Shown here piece by piece: positions 7,307-13,529 of a stretch of DNA of 13,529 nucleotides. The stretch spans positions 1 through 13,529 of the forward strand of contig JALOPK010000060.1 of NCBI GenBank assembly GCA_025453925.1. Direction: 5' to 3'. A model generated the notes under the pieces. It saw only the letters and a program-made list of their open reading frames with translations. It made no database searches and was not told the DNA's origin. The position numbers and the translations under genes are program-made. The DNA comes from Candidatus Eiseniibacteriota bacterium. GTDB lineage: Bacteria; JAFGKV01. Numbering within the stretch: the first letter of the stretch is position 1; each line of letters begins with the position of its first letter.

Positions 7307-8147
7307 CCGGGTTACCCGGGTGTTTTCGGCATCCCTGCCGCCGGTGCACGCGAGGGCCGCTGCCTGGCGTTTCACTGCCGAGGTCGCGGGCACGAACATT
7401 GCCTCGCTGCTGCCCTCGGCCGCCGGCGACGTCATCCCGGAGCGGGAGTGGGAGGCGATGGAGGGTGCCGTAGCCCGCTTATCCGCGGGCGAGCCCGAAG
7501 CCTACGTGCTCGGCCGGGCGAGTTTTCACAACATCGACGTGCGCGTGGATCGCCGGGCGCTGATTCCCCGACCGGAAACCGAACTGCTGGTGGAGACGGT
7601 GATCGACTGGTGCCGAAGGGGACTGAGAGCGACACCCTCAATTCTCGACCTTGGAACAGGGTCTGGGTGCATCGCGCTGGCCCTAGCGCGGGCTTTGCCC
7701 GGTTCCCGGGTCACGGCAACCGATATCTGCGCGAGGGCCGCCAGCCTGGCGGCGGAGAACCTGCGCTCAGGCGCGGGGGGTGGAGCCATCGGCGTGATTC
7801 GCGCCGATTGGCTGAGTTGGACCACGGCGCGCTGGGACGTCATTGTCAGCAATCCGCCGTACATCGAGACCGGGTCGCTTTCCGGGCTTCCTTGTTCGGT
7901 GAGAGACTGGGAACCTCGAGTTGCGTTGGACGGGGGCGCGGATGGGTTCCATCACATCGGATCGATAATCGAGCAGGCATCGCATCACCTTCGGCCAGGG
8001 GGCCTGCTGGCCCTTGAGGTGGGCATCGAACATGGGGGCAAGGCCAGTTCAACGGCCATCGCCGCCGGTTTTCACGACGTGGATGTCGCGCGTGATCTGG
8101 CCGGCCGCCGGCGGGTGTTCACCGCGGTGTGGGAGGGGTTCTCGTGA
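7284..8147 (+). CDS. prmC: Release factor glutamine methyltransferase PrmC
   Basis: PrmC uses S-adenosylmethionine to methylate the glutamine of the GGQ motif in RF1 and RF2. From GTG 7284 the product is 287 aa, normal for the family, and begins MTWREATDRV, like the usual family N-terminus. Motifs in order are YVLGRASFHN (74-83), LIPRPETELLVE (93-104), the SAM-binding LDLGTGSGCIALALA (121-135), the catalytic NPPY (190-193) and EPRVALDGGADG (210-221). The frame is open far upstream inside prfA, but that part has no PrmC similarity. It overlaps prfA by 23 nt and shares 1 nt with yicC, so translation is likely coupled. Confidence 0.95.
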   Translation: MTWREATDRVTRVFSASLPPVHARAAAWRFTAEVAGTNIASLLPSAAGDVIPEREWEAMEGAVARLSAGEPEAYVLGRASFHNIDVRVDRRALIPRPETELLVETVIDWCRRGLRATPSILDLGTGSGCIALALARALPGSRVTATDICARAASLAAENLRSGAGGGAIGVIRADWLSWTTARWDVIVSNPPYIETGSLSGLPCSVRDWEPRVALDGGADGFHHIGSIIEQASHHLRPGGLLALEVGIEHGGKASSTAIAAGFHDVDVARDLAGRRRVFTAVWEGFS

Positions 8148-9007
8148 TGAGAAGCATGACGGGATTCGGCGCCGCTGCATGCACGATGGGCGGGCGCCAG
8201 TTGACCGCCGAGGTGCGAAGCGTCAACGCGAAGTTCCTGGATCTGTCGTTCCGTCTTCCGCCACGATGGGAAAGCCTCGAAGGGCCGCTCGCCAAGGCCG
8301 TTCGGCGGCGCGTGTCGCGGGGAAAGGTCGTCGTTTCCCTGTTTTGGTCCGCCGGGGGCGGGGCGGGTCTTGCGCTGACCACGCCGCTCTATCGCGCATG
8401 CGCCCGCCAACTGCGGTTGGCAAGGCCGGGGCCGGTGAGTCAGTCCGATGTACTCCGCGCGGCGTCTCTGGCAGGCACCACAGCCGGTGCGTCGCCGGAG
8501 GGACTTGCCGAAACGTGCGGCAACCTTCTGGAGCGGGCGCTGGATCAGCTCATCAAGGTGCGGGAGGCCGAAGGCCGGGAGATCATTGCGGAGTTTGCCT
8601 CGCAGATCGACGCCATCGGCTCACGGGTGAAGGCCATCGAGCAACTCCTGGCCGATGTCGCCGCTGACACGCAGGCGCGACTGGAGGCGGCGCTGTCGAG
8701 GCTTGGCCAAGCGGGTCTAGAGATCCTCGGCGACCGGGAGCGTGTCTCCCGGGAGGTGGCGATGCTCCTGCTCCGTTCGGACGCCAGAGAAGAAGTCGTG
8801 CGCCTTCAAGCACATCTGGCGGCGTTCCGTGAACGCATGGAGGGGCCCGGGCCGCACGGGAAAATGCTCGAGTTCCTGCTGCAGGAGCTGCAGCGGGAAC
8901 TCAACACACTGGGAGGAAAGACCACACAACTGGAGGTGAGCCGGCTGACGTTGCTGGCCCGTGCCGCCGTCGATCAGATGCGGGAACAGGTGGCAAATGT
9001 TGAGTAG
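8147..9007 (+). CDS. yicC: YicC-family endoribonuclease
   Basis: The 286-aa product begins MRSMTGFGAA, the hallmark YicC N-terminus, followed by AEVRSVNAKFLDLSFRLP. It ends with the conserved C-terminal (DUF1732) segment GKMLEFLLQELQRELNTLG and KTTQLEVSRLTLL. YicC proteins have been described as endoribonucleases acting on RNA; the substrate here is unknown. The central part (about 130-185) is helical and probably coiled. ATG 8147 overlaps the prmC stop as TGATG, with GGAGGGG about 9 nt upstream; an in-frame GTG at 8144 is an alternative. yicC next to gmk and rpoZ is a common bacterial arrangement. Confidence 0.93.
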   Translation: MRSMTGFGAAACTMGGRQLTAEVRSVNAKFLDLSFRLPPRWESLEGPLAKAVRRRVSRGKVVVSLFWSAGGGAGLALTTPLYRACARQLRLARPGPVSQSDVLRAASLAGTTAGASPEGLAETCGNLLERALDQLIKVREAEGREIIAEFASQIDAIGSRVKAIEQLLADVAADTQARLEAALSRLGQAGLEILGDRERVSREVAMLLLRSDAREEVVRLQAHLAAFRERMEGPGPHGKMLEFLLQELQRELNTLGGKTTQLEVSRLTLLARAAVDQMREQVANVE

Positions 9008-9647
9008 CCCTCGGCCATTCCCCGTGGTCATCTCCGCCCCCTCGGGTACGGGGAAGACCACCGTCGTCAGCCGCCTTGCCCGGCAGCATCCTGAGTTGTT
9101 CCATGTGTCAGTGTCCGCGACCACCCGTGCCCGCCGAGGGAACGAAGTCGATGGCGTGCACTACCATTTCGTGACTCAGGAAGAATTCACTCGGCTCATA
9201 GACGCGGGCCTGCTTCTTGAATGGGCGCTGGTGTTTGGCCGGCACTACGGGACTCCCCGGCGGGAGATTGACGGCGCGGCCAGCCAGGGGAAAATCACTC
9301 TGCTTGACATCGATGTTCAGGGAGGCACCCAGGTTCTTGCATCGGTGCCGGGTGCGGTGTCGGTGTTCCTCCTGCCCCCTTCAATGGACGATCTGCGTGG
9401 CCGCCTGGAGGCCCGGAGGACTGAGGGGGCAGAGACAATCGCCTCGCGACTGCGGGAGGCGTCACGGGAGATTGAGCAGGGCATTGCGGCCTACGACTAC
9501 GTGGTGGTCAATGACGATCTGGACGCGTGCGTCGGCACGGTGTGGGCAATCATACAGGCGGAGCGTGCGCGAACCTGGAGACTCCGGGCTCCGTGCGGCT
9601 CCGTGGAAGGAGTCAATGAAGCATGGTGTTTCCAATCGATGATGTAA
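8997..9647 (+). CDS. gmk: Guanylate kinase
   Basis: Gmk phosphorylates GMP to GDP with ATP, in the cytoplasm. The 216-aa product has the P-loop SAPSGTGKT (13-21), the GMP-binding TTRARRGNEVDGVHYHF (42-58), GRHYGTP (81-87) and LDIDVQGG (103-110). It is slightly longer than the usual length of about 205: the last ~25 residues (RLRAPCGSVEGVNEAW onward) do not look like guanylate kinase, and the final 8 codons plus stop overlap rpoZ. ATG 8997 overlaps the end of yicC by 11 nt. Only a moderate AGG-type binding site precedes it, so coupling is likely. Confidence 0.96.
   Translation: MLSSPRPFPVVISAPSGTGKTTVVSRLARQHPELFHVSVSATTRARRGNEVDGVHYHFVTQEEFTRLIDAGLLLEWALVFGRHYGTPRREIDGAASQGKITLLDIDVQGGTQVLASVPGAVSVFLLPPSMDDLRGRLEARRTEGAETIASRLREASREIEQGIAAYDYVVVNDDLDACVGTVWAIIQAERARTWRLRAPCGSVEGVNEAWCFQSMM
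9607..9612 (+). promoter_or_regulatory. Ribosome binding site of rpoZ, inside gmk
   Basis: AAGGAG lies 10 nt before ATG 9623. A nearer ATG at 9616 opens an out-of-frame 8-codon reading frame only 3 nt from the site, so 9623 is the better start. Confidence 0.6.
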
Positions 9648-9850
9648 TACGATCATTCGGCAACAAGTACGAAGCGATCATCGTATCCTCTCGGGAGGCA
9701 CGCCGGATCAACTCGTTGCGCCTCGCCGCCGGAGGTGCGCCGGAGGGTGCCGTCAAGCCTACCGTGGAGGCGTTGAGGCGACTCATGTCTCGAGAGGTGA
9801 AGTGGCGGTACGTTGAGAGGGACCAGCCTTCCTTCGTTGAAACCGAGTAG
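9623..9850 (+). CDS. rpoZ: RNA polymerase omega subunit
   Basis: Omega helps assemble and stabilise RNA polymerase by binding beta prime. This 75-aa protein carries the family core NKYEAIIVSSREARRINSL (about 14-32), followed by EALRRLMSREVKWRY in place of the usual second helix. It begins inside gmk with a 25-nt overlap in another frame. Its place directly after gmk is the usual one. Omega is poorly conserved, so the call rests on the core motif plus position. Confidence 0.88.
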   Translation: MVFPIDDVIRSFGNKYEAIIVSSREARRINSLRLAAGGAPEGAVKPTVEALRRLMSREVKWRYVERDQPSFVETE

Positions 9851-10541
9851 CAGGCGACTCGCGCTCGCCTATTTCCGGCAACTGCGTGATCTTGGCGAGC
9901 ATGAGATCCTGCGGGTGTCTCCTGGAGCCGGCGCGCATCAGACCGCGTGTTCGGCCGAAGGGGGATCGTTGGATGCCATCGCGCGTGACATCGCGGCGTG
10001 CACGGCGTGTGGGCTCCACAAAGGGCGCGTACGCGTGGTGCCCGGGAGCGGCAATCCGACCACGGGCCTGGTGCTGGTGGGTGAGGCGCCGGGCGAACAG
10101 GAGGATTGCCAGGGTCTTCCGTTCGTCGGCCCCAGCGGGCGGCTACTGCGCCGGCTTCTGAGACTGGCTGGCGTTTCCGATGACTCGTACTACATTGTCA
10201 ACGTGTTGAAGTGCAGGCCGCCGGGAAACCGCGACCCGCTGTCTGAGGAAGTCGACGCGTGCGCACCATTTTTCCACCGTCAATTGGCCGCGCTGGCGCC
10301 GCGGCTGATCATCTGCCTTGGCAGGTTCGCGGGACGGCAGGTGCTGGCGAACGAGGATGTTTCCATCCGCGCGATGCGGGGGAACGTGCATCAGCGGGGA
10401 GGCGCCCGCGTGATCCTGACCTATCATCCTTCTGCCCTCCTGCATCGAGTTGAGTTCCGAGCCGATGCATGGCGCGATATCAAGCGGGTGCGCCGTCTCA
10501 TGACGGAGCTGGGCCTGCCTCGCGAGGCGGTCTCACGATGA
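9837..10541 (+). CDS. Family-4 uracil-DNA glycosylase (iron-sulfur type)
   Basis: This enzyme removes uracil that arises in DNA from cytosine deamination. The 234-aa product has C55 and C58 (CTAC), C126 (VLKCRPPGNRDP) and C142, which match the four ligands of the [4Fe-4S] cluster. It also has motif A GEAPGEQED (82-90) and motif B YHPSALLHR (196-204). GEAPG rather than GLAPA favours family 4 over family 5. The start is uncertain: no ATG or GTG precedes the conserved N-terminal helix, and TTG 9837 gives MKPSSRRLALAYFRQLRDLG, a natural beginning that overlaps rpoZ by 14 nt. TTG 9813 would add 8 residues. The stop overlaps dnaB as ATGA. Confidence 0.92.
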   Translation: MKPSSRRLALAYFRQLRDLGEHEILRVSPGAGAHQTACSAEGGSLDAIARDIAACTACGLHKGRVRVVPGSGNPTTGLVLVGEAPGEQEDCQGLPFVGPSGRLLRRLLRLAGVSDDSYYIVNVLKCRPPGNRDPLSEEVDACAPFFHRQLAALAPRLIICLGRFAGRQVLANEDVSIRAMRGNVHQRGGARVILTYHPSALLHRVEFRADAWRDIKRVRRLMTELGLPREAVSR

Positions 10542-11887
10542 AGCCGGACCGGGCCACCGTGGGGTTGATCCCACCCCAGGCGCCGGAGGCGGAGTTGGCG
10601 GTGCTCGGGGCGGTGATGCTCGACCGCAACGCGCTCCTCACCGTGCAGGAAATCCTGGAGTCCGACGCGTTCTACTCCCCGGCCAACCGGACCATCTACC
10701 GCACCATGCTCGAACTCCAGGCAAAGGGCGTTCCCATCGACCTGGTCACGGTGCAGGAGGGGTTGCGGGCCGGGGGCACTCTGGACGCCACCGGCGGAAC
10801 CATGTACCTGAGCGAGCTGCTGGAGCATGTCGCGACCGCGGCCAATGTCGACTACTATGCCCACATCGTCGCCGAGAAGGCGCGCCTGCGGGAAATGATC
10901 AGTGTCGCGACGAAGATCACGTCGGGATGCTACCAGGGGCCCGACAATGTCGAGCGATTCCTCGACGAGGCCGAGCAGGCGGTCTACAATGTCGGCCAGT
11001 CGAAGCGAACCGGCCACTTCAGGCCGCTCAAGGAGCTTGTTGCCGAGGCCCTGGTGGAACTCGACGCCATCCACGGCGGCGACCGGAAGCGGACCGGATT
11101 GCCCACGGGGTTTCCTGACCTTGATGACCCCCTCAGCGGGCTTCATCCCGGGAATCTGATCATCATCGCCGGGCGACCCGCCATGGGGAAGACCGCCTTA
11201 GCCCTCGACATGATTCGCCATGCCACGGTGCGCGAGAAGGTGCCGTGCGCGTTCTTCAGCCTCGAAATGAGTCATTTTGAAATCGCGCAGCGGCTTCTCA
11301 GCGCGGAGTCCGGAATTGACTCCCATCGGCTGCGCACCGGCAGAATGAGCGAAAGCGACTGGCGGGCAGTCACCGGTGTGATGGGTGTGTTGTCCGAGGC
11401 GGCCCTCTGGGTGGACGACAGCGCGGGGCTGTCGGTGGCCGAGATCCGCGCCAAGTCCCGCAGGCTGAAGTCGGAACACGAGATCGGGCTCGTGGTGGTC
11501 GACTACCTCCAACTGGTCTCGTCGGGGAAGAACGCGGAATCCAGGCAGATCGAAATCTCCGAGATCTCGCGCGGGCTCAAGGCGCTGGCGAAGGAGCTTT
11601 CCCTTCCCGTGATTGCGCTTTCCCAGCTCAACCGAAAGCCGGAGGACCGCCGCGAAGGCAAGCGGCCCCAACTGTCCGACCTCCGGGAGTCCGGCGCCAT
11701 CGAACAGGACGCCGACGTTGTTCTGTTGATCTACCGGCCCGGCGCATACGATCGTGAGGAGGATCAGACCAAGACCGAACTGATCATCGCCAAGCAGCGC
11801 AATGGCCCGACGGGGACCGTCGACCTGGTGTTCAAGTCGGCGACCACCCGTTTCTATAGCGCTTCGTCGCGAGCCGTGACGCCGTGA
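10538..11887 (+). CDS. dnaB: Replicative DNA helicase DnaB
   Basis: DnaB is the hexameric helicase that unwinds DNA at the replication fork and recruits primase. The 449-aa protein has an N-terminal helical domain starting PPQAPEAELAVLGAVMLD, a linker (about 155-185) and a RecA-like domain. That domain contains GLHPGNLIIIAGRPAMGKT (Walker A 212-219), FFSLEMS (239-245), VVVDYLQL (319-326), ALSQLNR, DLRESGAIEQDAD (381-393) and AKQRNGPTG (418-426). No intein is present, although DnaB P-loops are common intein sites. ATG 10538 overlaps the glycosylase stop by 4 nt, with GAGG 10 nt upstream. The stop overlaps radA as GTGA. Confidence 0.98.
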   Translation: MKPDRATVGLIPPQAPEAELAVLGAVMLDRNALLTVQEILESDAFYSPANRTIYRTMLELQAKGVPIDLVTVQEGLRAGGTLDATGGTMYLSELLEHVATAANVDYYAHIVAEKARLREMISVATKITSGCYQGPDNVERFLDEAEQAVYNVGQSKRTGHFRPLKELVAEALVELDAIHGGDRKRTGLPTGFPDLDDPLSGLHPGNLIIIAGRPAMGKTALALDMIRHATVREKVPCAFFSLEMSHFEIAQRLLSAESGIDSHRLRTGRMSESDWRAVTGVMGVLSEAALWVDDSAGLSVAEIRAKSRRLKSEHEIGLVVVDYLQLVSSGKNAESRQIEISEISRGLKALAKELSLPVIALSQLNRKPEDRREGKRPQLSDLRESGAIEQDADVVLLIYRPGAYDREEDQTKTELIIAKQRNGPTGTVDLVFKSATTRFYSASSRAVTP

Positions 11888-13455
11888 CGAAGAAGATCGT
11901 GTTCCGCTGCGCCGAATGCGGGGCCCAGAGTCCACGCTGGCAGGGCCGCTGCCCCGAATGCGGGCAGTGGAACACCTACAGCGAGGAGCGGGACGAACCG
12001 CACTCCTCGTTCGCCATTCCTTCCGGGGAACGGCCGACGGCCCTCGCTGAGGTCGGCGATGCCGATGCGGCAAGGATCTCGTCGGGCTCTTCGGAACTCG
12101 ATCTCGTGCTCGGGGGAGGAATCGTCCCGGGATCCCTGGTGCTCCTCGGGGGCGACCCGGGAATCGGCAAATCGACCCTGCTTCTCCAGACTGCCGCGCG
12201 GGTCGCGTCATCCGGCCGCACGGTGCTCTACGCGTCCGGCGAGGAATCGAGCCGACAGATCGGGCTCCGGGCACAGCGGCTGGCGGTGCCGATCGCGGGC
12301 ATCCAGGTGATGGCCAACAACAATGTGGAGGACGTGGAGGAGGCGGCGCGAACCATCGCCCCCGATCTCCTCATCGCCGACTCAATCCAGACACTGTACC
12401 AGCCGAGCCTCCCCGGGGCTCCCGGCACGGTGTCACAGGTGCGGCAATGCGCATCACGGCTCATGGGGCTGGCCAAGGTGCAGAACGTCGCGACATTCCT
12501 GGTCGGCCATGTCACCAAGGAGGGTTCCCTGGCGGGCCCCAGGGTGCTCGAACACATGGTGGACACGGTGCTGTACTTCGAGGGAGAGAGGTTTCAGAGT
12601 TTTCGCGTCTTGCGGGCGACGAAGAACCGCTTTGGCTCGACCAACGAGATCGGCGTGTTCGAGATGGGCGAGCGCGGGCTGACGGACGCCACCGACGTTT
12701 CCCGCTTCTTCGTCGAGGAGCACGCCGAGCCGGTGTCGGGGAGCGTGCTCATCGCCACCCAGGAAGGCAGCCGTACGCTCATCGTCGAAGTGCAGGCCCT
12801 GATATCGCCTACGGCGTACCCGACTCCTCAGCGCGTCTGCACCGGGATCGAGCGCCAGAGGCTCTCTCTGCTGCTTGCCGTGCTGGAGAAGCGGGCGGGC
12901 ATCCACACCAGCACCAAGGACGTGTTCGTCAATGTGGTGGGTGGCGTCCAGGTGGTCGAGCCTGCCGCCGACCTCGGGGTGGTCCTGGCCGTGGCATCCG
13001 CGGTCATAGACGCACCTCTTCCGGGGCGTGTGGCCGTCTGCGGTGAAGTCGGCCTTGCAGGCGAAGTACGGCGGGTCACTCAGGCCGGCAAACGGGCAGG
13101 CAGCCAGGAGCCGCTGCTGGACGCGTACCTGTACAGGTCACGGGTGCGCTGCGGCCGCTTGGCGTGCCGGTGCATGCACAGCGACTACCGGCACGAGGCT
13201 TGGTGCCTGTCCTTCACCGAGGATGGTCGGTCCCGTACCTTGACTGTGCCGCGGGAGTGGCTCAGGCGGGTAGCCAAGGCCACGGACGCCTACCGCGAGG
13301 CTCGCAGCCTGCTGCGGAGCGTGGAGGCGGCAGCCCGCGTCGCGTCTGAGGCCTTCGGGGAGCGCCTCAACGCGAGGGTCAAAGCCGGCCGTGAACTGCT
13401 GGCTGAGCTGATCGCCGCCAAGACCGGCAGGTCAGCAAAGGGGGTGTCCCGATGA
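11884..13455 (+). CDS. radA: RadA recombination protein, C-terminus replaced by a foreign DUF6788-like segment
   Basis: RadA is a RecA-like ATPase that promotes branch migration in recombination. Residues 1-400 are normal: zinc finger C9-x2-C12 and C23-x2-C26, P-loop GGDPGIGKST (89-98), YASGEES, LLIADSIQT, the RadA motif KNRFG (247-251), and the Lon-like domain with FVNVVGGVQVVEPAADLGV and CGEVGLAGEVRRVTQ (386-400). A normal protein of about 455 residues would continue with its last 50 or so residues of RadA. Instead, after Q400 or A401, the frame runs into about 122 residues with RCGRLACRC and SRTLTVPREWL, unlike RadA, giving 523 aa. GTG 11884 overlaps dnaB by 4 nt and has no clear binding site, so coupling is likely. 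Whether the chimera retains RadA activity cannot be read; the ATPase part is intact. Junction placement is uncertain by about 4 codons. Confidence 0.9.
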   Translation: MTKKIVFRCAECGAQSPRWQGRCPECGQWNTYSEERDEPHSSFAIPSGERPTALAEVGDADAARISSGSSELDLVLGGGIVPGSLVLLGGDPGIGKSTLLLQTAARVASSGRTVLYASGEESSRQIGLRAQRLAVPIAGIQVMANNNVEDVEEAARTIAPDLLIADSIQTLYQPSLPGAPGTVSQVRQCASRLMGLAKVQNVATFLVGHVTKEGSLAGPRVLEHMVDTVLYFEGERFQSFRVLRATKNRFGSTNEIGVFEMGERGLTDATDVSRFFVEEHAEPVSGSVLIATQEGSRTLIVEVQALISPTAYPTPQRVCTGIERQRLSLLLAVLEKRAGIHTSTKDVFVNVVGGVQVVEPAADLGVVLAVASAVIDAPLPGRVAVCGEVGLAGEVRRVTQAGKRAGSQEPLLDAYLYRSRVRCGRLACRCMHSDYRHEAWCLSFTEDGRSRTLTVPREWLRRVAKATDAYREARSLLRSVEAAARVASEAFGERLNARVKAGRELLAELIAAKTGRSAKGVSR

Positions 13456-13529
13456 GCGAGTGCCACGCCGAGGCACAGACTGACTTCGAGGCGTTCTTCA
13501 GCCTCTGGTCGGAGGCCGATGTGGAGGCT
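13084..13529 (+). mobile_element. Left part of a probable two-ORF mobile element inserted in radA
   Basis: From about 13084 the sequence stops resembling radA. It encodes a segment with RCGxxxxCxC, an aromatic or basic stretch, SRTLTVPREW and a long helical tail. From recall, such small proteins (DUF6788-like) are often encoded beside transposases. A second ORF starts within its stop. The right end, the inverted repeats and the target duplication are not in the window, so the element type is inferred from protein style only. Confidence 0.5.
13452..13529 (+). CDS. Partial ORF after the radA chimera, possible transposase start
   Basis: ATG 13452 overlaps the preceding stop as ATGA and opens 26 codons to the window edge, beginning MSECHAEAQTDFEAFF. 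This acidic, helical opening would fit the N-terminus of a transposase of the kind paired with the upstream small protein (perhaps ISKra4-like), but 26 residues are too few to decide. No strong binding site is seen, so it is probably coupled to the upstream ORF. Confidence 0.4.
   Translation, partial: MSECHAEAQTDFEAFFSLWSEADVEA

Noticed and set aside
10424-11146. 240-codon minus-strand frame opposite the glycosylase end and dnaB
   Set aside because: It overlaps conserved coding sequence on the other strand and shows no recognisable protein features.
10538-11887. Intein in DnaB (checked because P-loops of DnaB and RadA are frequent intein sites)
   Set aside because: The domain runs uninterrupted through all motifs at normal length.
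11198-12274. 358-codon minus-strand frame opposite dnaB and radA
   Set aside because: It spans two well-supported genes on the other strand and its product shows no family features.

Overview
The window is a gene-dense, GC-rich bacterial chromosome segment. It has two divergent gene sets separated by one intergenic region of about 400 bp. The genes are core bacterial ones: Rho, L31, RF1, PrmC, Gmk, omega, DnaB, RadA and MurI. The short omega subunit, the frequent GTG/TTG starts and the tight overlaps would fit a GC-rich, little-studied lineage, perhaps near the FCB group (Gemmatimonadota, Eisenbacteria or Latescibacteria-like). That placement is a weak guess from gene style, not a phylogeny.

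Minus strand (about 1-4153, transcribed leftward from the intergenic region): a B12-binding-type radical SAM protein of unknown substrate comes first. The glutamate racemase gene murI overlaps its stop by 8 nt. After a 121-nt gap follows a secreted or envelope M1-like zinc metallopeptidase, whose C-terminus runs off the left edge of the window.

Intergenic region (4154-4554): this holds a near-consensus sigma70-type promoter reading rightward (TTGACA, 17-bp spacer, TACTAT). A perfect 14-bp palindrome lies 3 bp upstream of it. Downstream is a leader of about 245 nt before rho, with a strong nested hairpin, a smaller hairpin, a C-rich stretch, and a possible 78-codon leader ORF ending 1 nt before the rho start. 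A weaker leftward promoter candidate precedes the radical SAM gene.

Plus strand (4555 to the right edge): rho, rpmE, prfA and prmC encode transcription termination, a zinc-type L31, release factor 1 and the methyltransferase that modifies it. They are followed by yicC (endoribonuclease family), gmk, rpoZ, a family-4 uracil-DNA glycosylase, dnaB and radA. From prfA onward every junction overlaps (1 to 25 nt), so this looks like one co-transcribed, translationally coupled operon for information processing.

The most unusual point is the right end. RadA is normal for about 400 residues (zinc finger, P-loop, KNRFG, most of the Lon-like domain). It then switches in-frame, near 13084, to an unrelated segment of about 123 residues with an RCGxxxxCxC motif, like small proteins encoded next to transposases (DUF6788-like). 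Its stop overlaps the ATG of another ORF that runs off the window. The simplest reading is a two-ORF mobile element inserted into radA, giving an in-frame RadA chimera that has lost the native C-terminus. An assembly chimera is the main alternative.
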